A stretch of DNA of 64,000 nt from Bacteroidota bacterium (GCA_026391805.1 JAPLDJ010000012.1:197268-261267), one strand, 5' to 3'. Positions 8,146 to 16,984 are shown, counted from the stretch's first letter. Notes: a model not told the origin generated them from the letters alone. Numbers and translations are program-made.

Positions 8146-9162
8146 ATGGACAACATTGGCATTATCGGTGAAGGCAAGATGGGCACGAACCTGCTGTATT
8201 ATTTGCTTGACATGCATTTCAGCCTGACATGGATATGCAGCCCTGAGGCGGATCTGGAGAAAATCCGGAAGCATTTCAGGAAACGGTTGGAACGATCACT
8301 GGATGCCGGCTTGTTCGACGAGGAACGCTTTCAGGACATCCTCATCCGGGTCAGGATTTCAAGCGACCTGAACGATATCTCCACCTGCGACCTGATCATC
8401 GAAACCATTATCGAAGAGCTGGAAGCAAAGAAAAATCTTTTCCGCAAGTTGGATTCAATTGCAAACCCCGGATGCATCTTTACTTCGAACTCTTCCTCCA
8501 TACATCCTTCAAAACTGATCCCTTCCGAAGAAAGAAAAAAGCAATTTGCAGGACTGCATTTCTTCTACCCTGTCGCACTGAAGGATATTGCTGAGATCAT
8601 CGTGACAGAAGAAACATCACCGGAAACCCTTGAAAAGATCAGGGCTTTCCTCCATTCGATCCGGCGGAAATTTCTTGTTTTAAGAGAAAAAGACAGCTTC
8701 ATCCTGAACAGGATCTTTCTCGATTTTCAGAATGAAGCATTCCTGATGGTGCAGGAGAAGAAGGCTACCCTTCACCAGGTTGACAGAATTGTCCGCGACC
8801 GGTTTTTCCCGCTGGGCGTGTTTGAATTCTTTGACAGTGTCGGACTTGATGTCATGCTGGCTTCCGTTAAGAATTATGCGGAACAGGATGCTGACCGGGA
8901 ACGGTTTCTTTCGCTCATCCGGAAACTGGATGAGCTTGTTTCGGCAGGAAAACTTGGAATGAAGACCCGGGAAGGATTTTACGCTGAAGATCAGCCCCGG
9001 GATCCGGGTAACCCTGAATCCGATGACGAAATCGCAGGGATCCTGCGGGAATCGTATTTTGCCTCCTTCAGGAAATTCTGCTCATCTTCCGGGATTCCCC
9101 CCGCTGAGATCAAAACCGCCATGGATGAGTATTTCGGCGCCGATACGCCGGCTTTATCCTGA
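8146..9162 (+). CDS. 3-hydroxyacyl-CoA dehydrogenase family protein
   Basis: From the ATG at 8146 the protein is 338 residues and begins directly with the NAD-binding fingerprint IGIIGEGKMG. Further family residues are SNSSS (substrate Ser), GLHFFYPV with the catalytic His138, Glu150 that pairs with it, and Asn188 in FILNRI. The usual HFFNPV has Tyr in place of Asn here, outside the catalytic set. Such enzymes interconvert 3-hydroxyacyl and 3-ketoacyl thioesters with NAD(H). As no FabG-type ketoreductase is visible in the cluster, this enzyme is the best candidate for the keto-reduction step, a role inferred from context. Confidence 0.8.
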   Translation: MDNIGIIGEGKMGTNLLYYLLDMHFSLTWICSPEADLEKIRKHFRKRLERSLDAGLFDEERFQDILIRVRISSDLNDISTCDLIIETIIEELEAKKNLFRKLDSIANPGCIFTSNSSSIHPSKLIPSEERKKQFAGLHFFYPVALKDIAEIIVTEETSPETLEKIRAFLHSIRRKFLVLREKDSFILNRIFLDFQNEAFLMVQEKKATLHQVDRIVRDRFFPLGVFEFFDSVGLDVMLASVKNYAEQDADRERFLSLIRKLDELVSAGKLGMKTREGFYAEDQPRDPGNPESDDEIAGILRESYFASFRKFCSSSGIPPAEIKTAMDEYFGADTPALS

Positions 9163-9185
9163 CTTCCCCGGATAAAATAAAATCC

Positions 9186-9217
9186 CTTGTTTTACGGTGC
9201 ATAATTTGTTAATTTTG
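9186..9217 (+). promoter_or_regulatory. Bacteroidota-type promoter for the cytochrome gene
   Basis: A TTG element (9187-9189) is followed after 20 bases by TAATTTTG (9210-9217), matching the Bacteroidota consensus TTTG-N19-21-TAnnTTTG. The cytochrome gene starts 39 bases downstream. Confidence 0.6.
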
Positions 9218-9255
9218 TGCATCCTTTTCACGAACCGAGTCAAACAAAAAAAATC

Positions 9256-9648
9256 ATGAAGACATTCTTTTTTATCCTGATTAGCCTTTTCATGGTCACT
9301 ATGACCGTCACCATCGTTGCCACACCGCATTCAACAAGAACATCTGATATTTTTATTTCCGCTGACGATGGCCAGCCGCTGGCCGACAGCGTGATGAACA
9401 TCGTCAAAAACGCCTGCATGGACTGCCATGCTGACGGCGGAAACGGGATGGCAAGTTCCCGTGTCAATTTTTCAAAATGGACAACTTACAATGCGGATAA
9501 GCAGGCTTCAAAGGCCAATGCAATTTGCAAGGAGCTGACTAAGAGGGGGATGCCTCCGAAGAAATTCTGTGAAAGCCACCCGGATGCAGTTCCCACCCAG
9601 GCCCAGGTTACAACCATCTGCAACTGGGCAAAGGCACTCAATAAATAA
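9256..9648 (+). CDS. Exported haem-binding (cytochrome c-like) protein
   Basis: The ATG at 9256 begins a signal peptide rich in Phe, Ile and Leu; the earlier ATG at 9217 overlaps the promoter and is unlikely. The mature protein of about 105 residues has one c-type haem site, CMDCH, followed by a GGMP-like region with RGMPPKKF and HPDAVPT, the pattern of the Bacteroidota haem-binding domain family. It would act in the periplasm as a small electron carrier. Its place between the hydroxyacyl dehydrogenase and the ketosynthase suggests it serves an oxidative step of the pathway or is a bystander with its own promoter. Confidence 0.75.
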   Translation: MKTFFFILISLFMVTMTVTIVATPHSTRTSDIFISADDGQPLADSVMNIVKNACMDCHADGGNGMASSRVNFSKWTTYNADKQASKANAICKELTKRGMPPKKFCESHPDAVPTQAQVTTICNWAKALNK

Positions 9649-9680
9649 TAATCAGTTTTCTTACTTCCCATAACTCAACG

Positions 9681-10901
9681 ATGGCGGAAAAAGTTGTTAT
9701 TACCGGGATGAACATCATTTCATCCCTGGGACTTGATTTAGAGACAAACTGGAAAAACCTTGTTGCAGGGAAGAGTGGTGTAAAACCGATCACGTTGTTT
9801 GACGCCTCGAAGAATGTTACCCGTATTGCTGCCGAAGTTTCTGCCGACTTTGAAGAACTTTCAAAAAAATACATCAAAAAGCGCGCCGGCAGCCAGATGA
9901 CGCGCGTCACACGGATGTGTGTCACCTGCGCCAAAGAAGCCGTTGAAATGAGCGGGATCAGTTTCGACCAGATGGACAGGACCCGCTGCTCGGTGATCCT
10001 GGGCGTGGTCAATTCGGGGAATTCGAGTACAGAGAAAGAGACAACGACCCAGAATACGATCTTCAAAAGCATGACGAATTCACTCTCTGCCTGGATATCG
10101 CTCGAGTACCAGCTGATGGGGCCGAATTTCGTTGTCAATACGGCATGCGCATCATCCGCTTATGCCATCGGCCTCGGGTATGAGATGATCCGGAGCGGCC
10201 AGTCCGACCTTGTGATCGTCGGAGGAGCTGATTCGATCATCAATTTTGAAGAGATCGAAGGGTTCAACTCACTGTACGCACTCTCGGTTGAGAATGATCC
10301 GCCGGAGAAGGCCAGCAAACCCTTCTCAAAAGACCGTGACGGTTTTGTGATCGGGGAAGGCGCAGGGATCCTGATCCTGGAATCGGAGAAATCAGCAAAA
10401 GCACGAAATGCCGTCATCCATGCAGAGGTCGCAGGATACGGCTTCAGCAGCGAGGGGTACAACATCATGGCGCCGATGAAGGATGGGGAAGGCATGGCCC
10501 TTACCATGGAGAAGGCCATCCGCGACGCAGGCATCTACAAGGAAGAGGTCGATTATATCAACGCACACGGTACTTCCACAGAACTGAACGACCGGTACGA
10601 GACCATGGCCATCAAGCGCGTGTTCGGGGATCTTGCATACAGGATTCCGGTTTCTTCCTCAAAATCAATGATCGGGCACACCATCGGCGCGGCCGGGGCC
10701 ATCGAAGGCGTCATTACCGTGCTTTCCATCAAAAACAGCATCCTCACCCCCACCATCAACCTGGATCATCCCGATCCCGACCTGGATCTTGATTATATTC
10801 CCAATCAGTCAAGGGAACAGGAGGTAAATGTCGCACTTTCAAATTCATTTGGTTTCGGCGGACACAATGCGACCATTGTTTTCCGGAAATACGCCGGGTA
10901 A
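9681..10901 (+). CDS. FabF-type beta-ketoacyl-ACP synthase
   Basis: A full-length KAS II-type condensing enzyme of 406 residues with a complete Cys-His-His site: Cys156 in NTACASSAY, His296 in NAHGTST and His333 in SMIGHTIGAAG. The glycine-rich C-terminal loop SNSFGFGGHN is intact. It condenses malonyl-ACP with acyl-ACP and is the only clearly active decarboxylating ketosynthase in the window. It is followed by an ACP gene and an acyltransferase gene, a compact elongation set. The chain-length-factor-like protein at the window start is its likely heterodimer partner. Confidence 0.9.
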   Translation: MAEKVVITGMNIISSLGLDLETNWKNLVAGKSGVKPITLFDASKNVTRIAAEVSADFEELSKKYIKKRAGSQMTRVTRMCVTCAKEAVEMSGISFDQMDRTRCSVILGVVNSGNSSTEKETTTQNTIFKSMTNSLSAWISLEYQLMGPNFVVNTACASSAYAIGLGYEMIRSGQSDLVIVGGADSIINFEEIEGFNSLYALSVENDPPEKASKPFSKDRDGFVIGEGAGILILESEKSAKARNAVIHAEVAGYGFSSEGYNIMAPMKDGEGMALTMEKAIRDAGIYKEEVDYINAHGTSTELNDRYETMAIKRVFGDLAYRIPVSSSKSMIGHTIGAAGAIEGVITVLSIKNSILTPTINLDHPDPDLDLDYIPNQSREQEVNVALSNSFGFGGHNATIVFRKYAG

Positions 10902-10963
10902 AAAGAGAGGGATATGGAAAAAAATTCTACTTTTGCAGACTATCTCTAAAAATTAATACCGAA

Positions 10964-11272
10964 ATGGCACTGATTACTGAAAACACCAGAAAAGAAGTAA
11001 CGGATATCGTTTACAATTTTTTTGCGGATGAGTGCGAGGTTGATATCAAAGATCTTCATGCTGATACAAACATCATAAAAGACATCGACGGGGATTCCCT
11101 CATGTTTCTCGAGCTTATTGAGATCTTCAAGAAGAAGTACACCCTTGAGATCGAATTAAAAACCATTGGCAAATATGCCGTCAAACACCCTGTTCAAACC
11201 ATCGGCCAGCTGATCGACATGCAGATGCTGATCATTGAACATGAGAACAAACTGCTTGAACTGGATCAATAA
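10964..11272 (+). CDS. Acyl carrier protein 1
   Basis: A 102-residue carrier protein with the phosphopantetheine site DGDSLMFLEL, Ser45 being the attachment residue. It is acidic in the first half, as usual, but has an extended C-terminal helix (about residues 80-102) beyond the normal 78-80-residue ACP. It lies between the ketosynthase and the malonyltransferase-like gene and is the presumed main chain carrier. A TACTTTTG box at 10928-10935 could be a promoter -7 element, though no matching upstream TTTG is seen. Confidence 0.88.
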   Translation: MALITENTRKEVTDIVYNFFADECEVDIKDLHADTNIIKDIDGDSLMFLELIEIFKKKYTLEIELKTIGKYAVKHPVQTIGQLIDMQMLIIEHENKLLELDQ

Positions 11273-11285
11273 ATGAGGATGTTCA

Positions 11286-12203
11286 TTGTCACAGAAGAAA
11301 CTAGCATTCATATTCCCACCGTTCGCCAGCGATTATCCTGAAGATCCGTTCTCAAATCTTACAGGCTTTGATGAACATTTCCGGAAATTCCTTTCAAGGG
11401 CTGCAGAGTTTGCTGATCCTGAACTGATCCGGTTTGATTATTCCAAAAATCCCTTCCTGGACGACGAGTTGAAGACCCAGTACATCGCTTACATCCAGGC
11501 CTGTTCGCTGATATCCTGGTTCAGGGAAAAAGGAGTCGTTCCGGGTTATAGCGCAGGGTACAGCATGGGGATCTATGCTGCTCTATACCAGTCGGAAGTG
11601 ATTTCTTTTCTGGATGGACTTGTACTGATCCGCCAGGCCTATAAGGAGATCAGGAAAGTGATTCCGGAAAACGGCTTTGGAATGTGCGTCATTATCGGAT
11701 TTAACAGGGACGATATCGAAGAACTGACCCGGAAGGAAAACCTCGACCTGCAGATCGCCATTCAGAACAGTGTATGTTCCTTTTCAATATCAGGCCGGTC
11801 GGAAGATCTTTTAAAATTTACTGAATCGGCTCAGAAAGAGGGAGCGCTGAATACGCGTATACTGAACGTAAGCATACCATATCATTCCATATATCTCAAA
11901 GATCTGGGAGCCGGTTTCAGTGAATTTATCGCGCAGATGCAGTTCAGGGGGCCAAAGATGCCGATCGTTTCACTGGTAGACCAGGAGATCCTTCTCGAAG
12001 AAGACCTGCTCAAACAGGAGGTGGTTCGGAATCTTTTCACGCCGTTGAACTGGTACCAGACGCAGTTGTACCTCCAGGAACTGGGCGTCAACCGGTTTAT
12101 TGAATGCGGCTCTGGGAAAGGCCTGGTGAAGAATGCCAGGTTCATCGAGGGTGATGCGGTTTCAATGAATGCAAATTCCTTTTCATCAACACTTAATAAT
12201 TGA
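11286..12203 (+). CDS. FabD-like ACP acyltransferase (malonyltransferase family)
   Basis: 305 residues of the malonyl-CoA:ACP transacylase fold. The nucleophile elbow GYSMG holds Ser93 (FabD has GHSLG), and the paired His is in IPYHS at residue 200. The C-terminal ECGSGKGLV matches the family's glycine-rich turn. The frame has no ATG at a suitable place; TTG at 11286, preceded by GAGGA, is the likely start. It should load malonyl or another acyl group on the neighbouring carrier protein. The sequence is divergent enough that the acyl specificity is open. Confidence 0.82.
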   Translation: MSQKKLAFIFPPFASDYPEDPFSNLTGFDEHFRKFLSRAAEFADPELIRFDYSKNPFLDDELKTQYIAYIQACSLISWFREKGVVPGYSAGYSMGIYAALYQSEVISFLDGLVLIRQAYKEIRKVIPENGFGMCVIIGFNRDDIEELTRKENLDLQIAIQNSVCSFSISGRSEDLLKFTESAQKEGALNTRILNVSIPYHSIYLKDLGAGFSEFIAQMQFRGPKMPIVSLVDQEILLEEDLLKQEVVRNLFTPLNWYQTQLYLQELGVNRFIECGSGKGLVKNARFIEGDAVSMNANSFSSTLNN

Positions 12204-12213
12204 TCTACAGATT

Positions 12214-12627
12214 ATGACAAAAAGGGAGATTTTTCAATTCATGAAAGACAATCCGTCTTTTGCACTGGCTACCAACGATGGTACATTCCCTCACGTACGT
12301 ATGCTGATGCTTCACAAGGCAGATGAAACAGGTATCTATTTCATGGTGGGAAAATTCAAAGATGTTTATCGCCAGCTTTCTGTAAATCCCTATATTGAGA
12401 TTTGTTTTCACAAGGGAAACTGCCAGGTAAGGGTCAGCGGACAGGTTGAAAACCTTGACAAGGATCTGGAACTCAAGAAAGAGATCCTGGAAGCCCGGCC
12501 TTTTATTGCCCCATGGGTGGAGCAGTATGGATTAAAATACATGGCTGTCTACCGTTTACGTTGTGGAACTTGCACAGAATGGTGTCTTGAAAAAGAGCTG
12601 AAACCAAAGACAACAATCCAGCTTTAA
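12214..12627 (+). CDS. FMN-binding split-barrel (PNPOx-family) protein
   Basis: 137 residues of the pyridoxamine-phosphate-oxidase-like family: FMKDNPSFALATNDGTFPHVRML is the typical N-terminal strand pair, and GNCQVRVSGQVE the dimer strand. Such proteins bind flavin and reduce small molecules, or are of unknown role. Three cysteines lie close together near the C-terminus (RCGTCTEWCLE), which is unusual and may bind metal. It is the last plus-strand gene before the inverted radical SAM pair. The frame extends upstream into the acyltransferase gene, but the ATG at 12214 is preferred. Confidence 0.72.
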   Translation: MTKREIFQFMKDNPSFALATNDGTFPHVRMLMLHKADETGIYFMVGKFKDVYRQLSVNPYIEICFHKGNCQVRVSGQVENLDKDLELKKEILEARPFIAPWVEQYGLKYMAVYRLRCGTCTEWCLEKELKPKTTIQL

Positions 12628-12633
12628 TCAATG

Positions 12634-12662
12634 CGCCAGGCGCATAGCGCCCAGCGCTATTT
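12634..12662. repeat. GCGC palindromic element overlapping a stop codon, copy 1
   Basis: The element is CGCCAGGCGC, three bases, GCGC, three bases, GCGCTATTT. Its last part contains the TAG stop of the minus-strand radical SAM gene. An element of identical plan lies at 57647-57675 and contains the stop of infC. It fills the gap between converging genes and may act as a two-way terminator. Confidence 0.65.
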
Positions 12663-14069
12663 CGCTTTTTTCCTCAACCTCAGCAGTGTCCTGAACATCG
12701 GCTCGTTCAGGTTCAGTTCCGCCCTCAGTTTTTGTGCTTCCTGCATCATTTCCGGTGATGGCTTCGTTTCGGCAGAGTGGATGCAATTGTGCCGCAGTGA
12801 GGATACATCAAGCATCATTTCATTCAGACGATCCCTGGATATTTCTTTTGAAAAATAGAAAAGAGGCGGATAAAGCAGGGATTCCCCCGGAAGGATCACC
12901 TGCTCTTTCAATGCCACCTTTTCAAGTGGTGTGCCCGGATAGATCCGGAGTCCGGATGCCATGTAGACAAGGTCGGCAGGATTGATATGCCGGTCAATGA
13001 AATCAACGGTTTCATTAAAAGTCCGTTCATTCTCACCCGGTCCGCCGAAAAGGAAGAACCACATGGTCGGAAGGTCGAATTTCCGTATCAACGCGGCCAT
13101 CTTTTCGATCTCAGGAAGTGTGAATCCTTTTCCAAGGCTTGCAAGCATTGCCGGGGATGCACTGTCGGGTGTGGCATCGATCTGCACAAACCCGGCTTCC
13201 ATCATGAGGTGAAAAAGTTCTTCGCTGGTGTTCATGGGATTGATCCCCATGGTTCTCAGCCTGACCTTAAGTTTCCGGCGGATAATCTCCCGGCAGATGG
13301 CCTCGGCATGGCCCGCCGGGTCATTGAAGGTGGAATCCACAAATTCGAACATGACGTCCCCCAGCCGTTCACAGGCCTGTTCGATCTCTTCCGCAATCGC
13401 AGCCGGGTTCCGGGTCCTGAATGTACGTCCTTCAATGACCGGGTAGGTGCAATAGATGCAGCCGTGCGAGCAGCCGCGCTTGGTCTGGATGGCATAGGCC
13501 CCGCGCTGTTTATAGGGACTGAAATCGATCCTGCGGTCGATCTCGGAGAAACGTTCCTTGATCATCATCCGTTCGGTGATATGCAGGACTTTTTTACCGT
13601 CCGTGCCTGCTTTTACCAGCAGGTTTCTCCCCGACCGGACCTCCTCGCCTCTTTCCAGGGCATCGATTAGCCCCGGCAGTGATGCTTCAGCTTCACCGAT
13701 GATGCCATAATCAGCTCCTGTAATCTCCATCAGTTCTCCGGCATAGATGCTAAAGCCGCTTCCGCCAAGAATGATCTTTGCAGCTGAAATTTCCCTGACA
13801 GGCCGTATGAATTGAGCGATCAGATCGTCGACATAATAGACCGGGTTGTCTGACATGGTGCTGTCGATGTTCCGGATGCTGAAACCGATGTAATCCGGCG
13901 CGAACTGAAGGACATGTTCGACAAGCCCTGCAGTATCACCGAACATGCCATCATAGATGCTGACCTCATACCTTTCATCAAGCCACGATGCAAGCAGGCA
14001 CAATCCCAGCGGCGGCACCGGGTAAGGGAGTTTTTCAGTGTTTGTATTTACCAGCAGGATTTTAGTCAT
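12657..14069 (-). CDS. B12-binding radical SAM protein
   Basis: 470 residues. The N-terminal half is a cobalamin-binding domain (PPLGLCLLASWL, APDYIGFSIR, IILGGSGFS, GIIGEAEASLP); the radical SAM cluster cysteines are Cys200, Cys204 and Cys207 in RGCSHGCIYC. Relatives include BchE-type cyclases and B12-dependent methylases acting on unactivated carbons. It lies on the opposite strand to most of the cluster, divergent from nothing and convergent with the FMN-binding protein gene; the next gene is a second radical SAM in the same direction. The substrate is unknown. Confidence 0.85.
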   Translation of the reverse strand: MTKILLVNTNTEKLPYPVPPLGLCLLASWLDERYEVSIYDGMFGDTAGLVEHVLQFAPDYIGFSIRNIDSTMSDNPVYYVDDLIAQFIRPVREISAAKIILGGSGFSIYAGELMEITGADYGIIGEAEASLPGLIDALERGEEVRSGRNLLVKAGTDGKKVLHITERMMIKERFSEIDRRIDFSPYKQRGAYAIQTKRGCSHGCIYCTYPVIEGRTFRTRNPAAIAEEIEQACERLGDVMFEFVDSTFNDPAGHAEAICREIIRRKLKVRLRTMGINPMNTSEELFHLMMEAGFVQIDATPDSASPAMLASLGKGFTLPEIEKMAALIRKFDLPTMWFFLFGGPGENERTFNETVDFIDRHINPADLVYMASGLRIYPGTPLEKVALKEQVILPGESLLYPPLFYFSKEISRDRLNEMMLDVSSLRHNCIHSAETKPSPEMMQEAQKLRAELNLNEPMFRTLLRLRKKAK

Positions 14070-14100
14070 TGGATTTCACCATTTGCCTATCGCTAATTCT

Positions 14101-14213
14101 TTTTCGTGGATTTTCGTGTCTTCTTCGTGGGTCTTCGTGTAAAAATCTTTTCACCACAGATTACACACCTGCCTGCCGCAGGCAGGGATTTTCACTGATT
14201 AGTCACAGATTAT
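14101..14213 (-). repeat. Interspersed repeat R1, copy 3 (inverted), with nested GC palindrome
   Basis: Inverted relative to the other copies: TTCGTGGATTTTCGTGTCTT, then TTCACCACAGATTACACA, the palindrome CCTGCCTGCCGCAGGCAGG (14167-14185), and CACAGATT. It fills the gap between two minus-strand radical SAM genes. A short heptamer run (GACCTCC, GACCTCT, GACATC) follows at 14250-14272. Confidence 0.75.
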
Positions 14214-14274
14214 CCATATTCCATTCTCCATCTTCTATATTCGGATATCTGACCTCCGACCTCTGACATCATTA

Positions 14275-15615
14275 TCAAATAACATCCGTTCCTTTCTTGA
14301 TCAGCCATAGTTTCCCGATCTCCTCATGAAACCGGTCATGAGGCAGCCTGGTTTTCATCACTGAATTGAAAAAATTGTATTTCCGGTAATCATGATCGAT
14401 GATCTGATCCTTAACCTGTTTGTAGTAGACTGTTCCGGGCATCGGGGTCAGAACGGTATAACCTGCATAAACAACCCGGTTCATGTTAGAATAGTCTGCC
14501 AGCGCCTTGAAATCATCCTCGGAATAATCGTTCGGGATCACATAATTGCCGCGTACCATAATGTCATTCCGCTCAAAAACCTTAATCGCTTCCTGGTTAT
14601 CGATGGCGGGTGATTCCTTTTTGTACTTTTTCAGTTCGTCATCGCGGAACGATTCAAAGCCGCAGATAACAACTTTTAATCCTCCCCGGGCCAGCTTCTC
14701 AATGATCTCAGGATAGCGGGCGGCAACATCAGCGCGGATATCCATGACAAAGGTCTTACGGATCCCTTCCTCCCTGATCCTGTCAAAAAGAAGGTTCATG
14801 AACTCATGATCCACCACAGTATTGGCATCCGCAAAACGGACCACAGGATATTCATCGATGGATTTCAGCTCGGTGATCAGGCTTTCGACCGTGCGCTGGT
14901 AATATTTCCCTTTGAACTGCGTCCAGATCGAACAGAAGATACATTTATAGGGACAGCCCAGCGAAGTATAGACATAGGTGCTCGGATAAGGGCTGTTGCC
15001 TACTTTATACGTACTTATCCAGCGGTCGAGGTGCCTGCGGTCGGGCATCAGGTAGTCGGCATTCACAGCATCCCATACCTTCGGAACGCCCTGTGTTTTC
15101 TTATAACCGGAAGCATTATTCAGGTAGATTCCGGGGACCGGTTCCAGCCGCTGGCCTTTTTCCCTGGCGATCACCACCTCCCTGAAGATGTGCGGGCACT
15201 GGCCCGGGATCACCACATCTGCATCAGTCCCCGCAAAATCTTTCGGACAGAGGGTCGCATGGAGACCTCCTGCCACAGTAAGAATGGCCGGGTTGAACAG
15301 CTTTGCGACTCGCAGGATATCCATGGAATAATCAAATTCCGAAGTAATAACAGTGACACCAACAATGTCCGGCCGGTGCTTTTCAAGAAGGTCAAGGACA
15401 AGCGCCTCCAGTGGCGGCGTGGATGAATCAAGGTCGTATTCTCCTTTCGTATCAAAAACCGTAACATCAAAGTCCTTAACAGCAGCTGCTATCGTAAGCA
15501 ATCCCAAGGGAGGCCCGATCAGTTTTTTATGGATAAAACGCCTGGCTTCTTCGGGTGCAAAACGAAGGATATTGTTCTCCGGGCTTCGGGGAGGATTGAT
15601 CAGCAGGATTTTCAT
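14275..15615 (-). CDS. B12-binding radical SAM protein
   Basis: Starting at the ATG at 15615 the protein has 446 residues; the frame extends nine codons further with a less typical start. It opens with MKILLINPPR and GPPLGLLTIAAAV, the classical start of the cobalamin-binding domain, followed by DIVGVTVITSE and TVAGGLHATL. The radical SAM cysteines are Cys221, Cys225 and Cys228 (LGCPYKCIFC). It is distinct from its neighbour at 12657 and from the one at 24050, so the three intact enzymes probably act at different positions of the product. Confidence 0.85.
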   Translation of the reverse strand: MKILLINPPRSPENNILRFAPEEARRFIHKKLIGPPLGLLTIAAAVKDFDVTVFDTKGEYDLDSSTPPLEALVLDLLEKHRPDIVGVTVITSEFDYSMDILRVAKLFNPAILTVAGGLHATLCPKDFAGTDADVVIPGQCPHIFREVVIAREKGQRLEPVPGIYLNNASGYKKTQGVPKVWDAVNADYLMPDRRHLDRWISTYKVGNSPYPSTYVYTSLGCPYKCIFCSIWTQFKGKYYQRTVESLITELKSIDEYPVVRFADANTVVDHEFMNLLFDRIREEGIRKTFVMDIRADVAARYPEIIEKLARGGLKVVICGFESFRDDELKKYKKESPAIDNQEAIKVFERNDIMVRGNYVIPNDYSEDDFKALADYSNMNRVVYAGYTVLTPMPGTVYYKQVKDQIIDHDYRKYNFFNSVMKTRLPHDRFHEEIGKLWLIKKGTDVI

Positions 15616-15654
15616 GCAGGATTGAGTGGAGTTGACGTGCAAAGATAGAAATTT

Positions 15655-15688
15655 CAGCTGATGAGCTGATGAGCTGATGAGTTGACGA
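15655..15688. repeat. Octamer tandem repeat (AGCTGATG)
   Basis: Three exact copies of AGCTGATG followed by AGTTGACG in the divergent gap between the radical SAM gene and the glycosyltransferase. Related runs occur at 25337-25378 (TCATCAGC type) and 39162-39174. Confidence 0.75.
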
Positions 15689-15756
15689 GATGGAGGAAGG
15701 TTGTACGATAAAAAAATGTACTTTTGCTTATAGAGTAATATTCCCTTATTAGCCGG

Positions 15757-16974
15757 ATGGACGATTTAATAACGATCAGGAGAAGGTTCGATGATCTGAG
15801 GTGCTGTATCATTATACCTACCTATAACAATGGCCGGACACTCGAAAAAGTGATCACGGAAGCAGGGAATTATACTTCGTCACTCATCATTGTCAATGAT
15901 GGCTGCACGGATGATTCGCCGGAGATCCTTCAGAAATTTCCGCAGTATACCGTGCTGAACATCCCGGCAAACAAAGGAAAAGTATGGGCACTGCGGACCG
16001 GGTTCAGAAATGCCATTGAAAAAGGTTTCCGCTATGCCATCACGATTGATTCGGACGGCCAGCATTATCCTGAAGACATTTTTAAGTTTATTGATAAAAT
16101 TGAACAGGAACCCGGTTCCGTCATTATCGGTGCACGGAACATGGATCAAAATTCCGTTCCGGGAACAAGCAGCTTCGGGCATAAATTTTCGATCTTCTGG
16201 TTTCGCTTAGAGACCGGGCTGAGGGTTCCCGACATCCAGTCAGGCTTCCGGCTCTACCCCCTCGAACCGTTGAAAAAGATGAAGTTCTTCGGACGAAAAT
16301 ATGAGTTCGAGGTTGAAGTTCTGGTCAAACTTGCATGGAAAAACATCAATGTTCTTTCGGTACCAGTAAAGGTCTATTATGCTCCCAAAGGAGAGCGGGT
16401 GTCCCATTTCAGGAAGTTCAGGGATTTCACCCGCGTCAGTATTGCCAACAGCATGCTGGTCTTTGCGGCCCTCTTGTGGGTCAATCCCTTCCGGTTTATC
16501 AAGGCATTACGTAAGAAATCAATCAGGCAATTCATCCAGGAATACATCATCAACAGTTTAGATTCCAACCTGAAAATTTCTTTTTCCGTCGCCGTAGGAT
16601 CATTCATTGGTGTTATTCCTGTCTGGGGTTTCCAGATGCTGGTTGCTTTCGGAGCTGCCTATCTCCTCCGGCTGAACAGATTCGTTGCGGTAGCCGCCTC
16701 CAACATCAGCATCCCTCCCATGCTGCCCTTTATCCTTTTCCTTTCATACATCACCGGCGGCATTATAACGGGCAACAGCGACCATACGCCCGGGTATTCA
16801 AACGGGATCAATCTTAAATGGTTGGAGGCAAACCTGGTCCAGTACCTTGTCGGAAGCATTGTCTTCGGCATTATCCTCGCCATTTTTCTCGGCACCGTAG
16901 CATTTTTCCTGTTAAAGATCTTCCGCAAACCATTTCCGCAGGAAAGTCAAAGCAGCACGTTAAAGCAGATCTAG
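15757..16974 (+). CDS. GT2 glycosyltransferase with C-terminal DUF2062 membrane domain
   Basis: 405 residues. The N-terminal 240 residues are a family 2 glycosyltransferase (IIPTYNNGRTL, IVNDGCTDDS, nucleotide-sugar DxD in IDSDGQHYP, and the acceptor-side DIQSGFRLYP). From about residue 260 a DUF2062 domain with three or four membrane spans follows (LKISFSVAVGSFIGVIPVWG and later segments). The enzyme resembles polyprenyl-phosphate or lipid glycosyltransferases at the inner membrane. It starts the long plus-strand operon that continues with the MMPL fusion ten bases downstream. Confidence 0.85.
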   Translation: MDDLITIRRRFDDLRCCIIIPTYNNGRTLEKVITEAGNYTSSLIIVNDGCTDDSPEILQKFPQYTVLNIPANKGKVWALRTGFRNAIEKGFRYAITIDSDGQHYPEDIFKFIDKIEQEPGSVIIGARNMDQNSVPGTSSFGHKFSIFWFRLETGLRVPDIQSGFRLYPLEPLKKMKFFGRKYEFEVEVLVKLAWKNINVLSVPVKVYYAPKGERVSHFRKFRDFTRVSIANSMLVFAALLWVNPFRFIKALRKKSIRQFIQEYIINSLDSNLKISFSVAVGSFIGVIPVWGFQMLVAFGAAYLLRLNRFVAVAASNISIPPMLPFILFLSYITGGIITGNSDHTPGYSNGINLKWLEANLVQYLVGSIVFGIILAIFLGTVAFFLLKIFRKPFPQESQSSTLKQI

Positions 16975-16984
16975 TTTTGAAGCG

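Noticed and set aside
10928-10935. Promoter for the acyl carrier protein gene
   Set aside because: A TACTTTTG box is present, but no TTTG element lies 19-21 bases upstream, so it is mentioned only with the gene.
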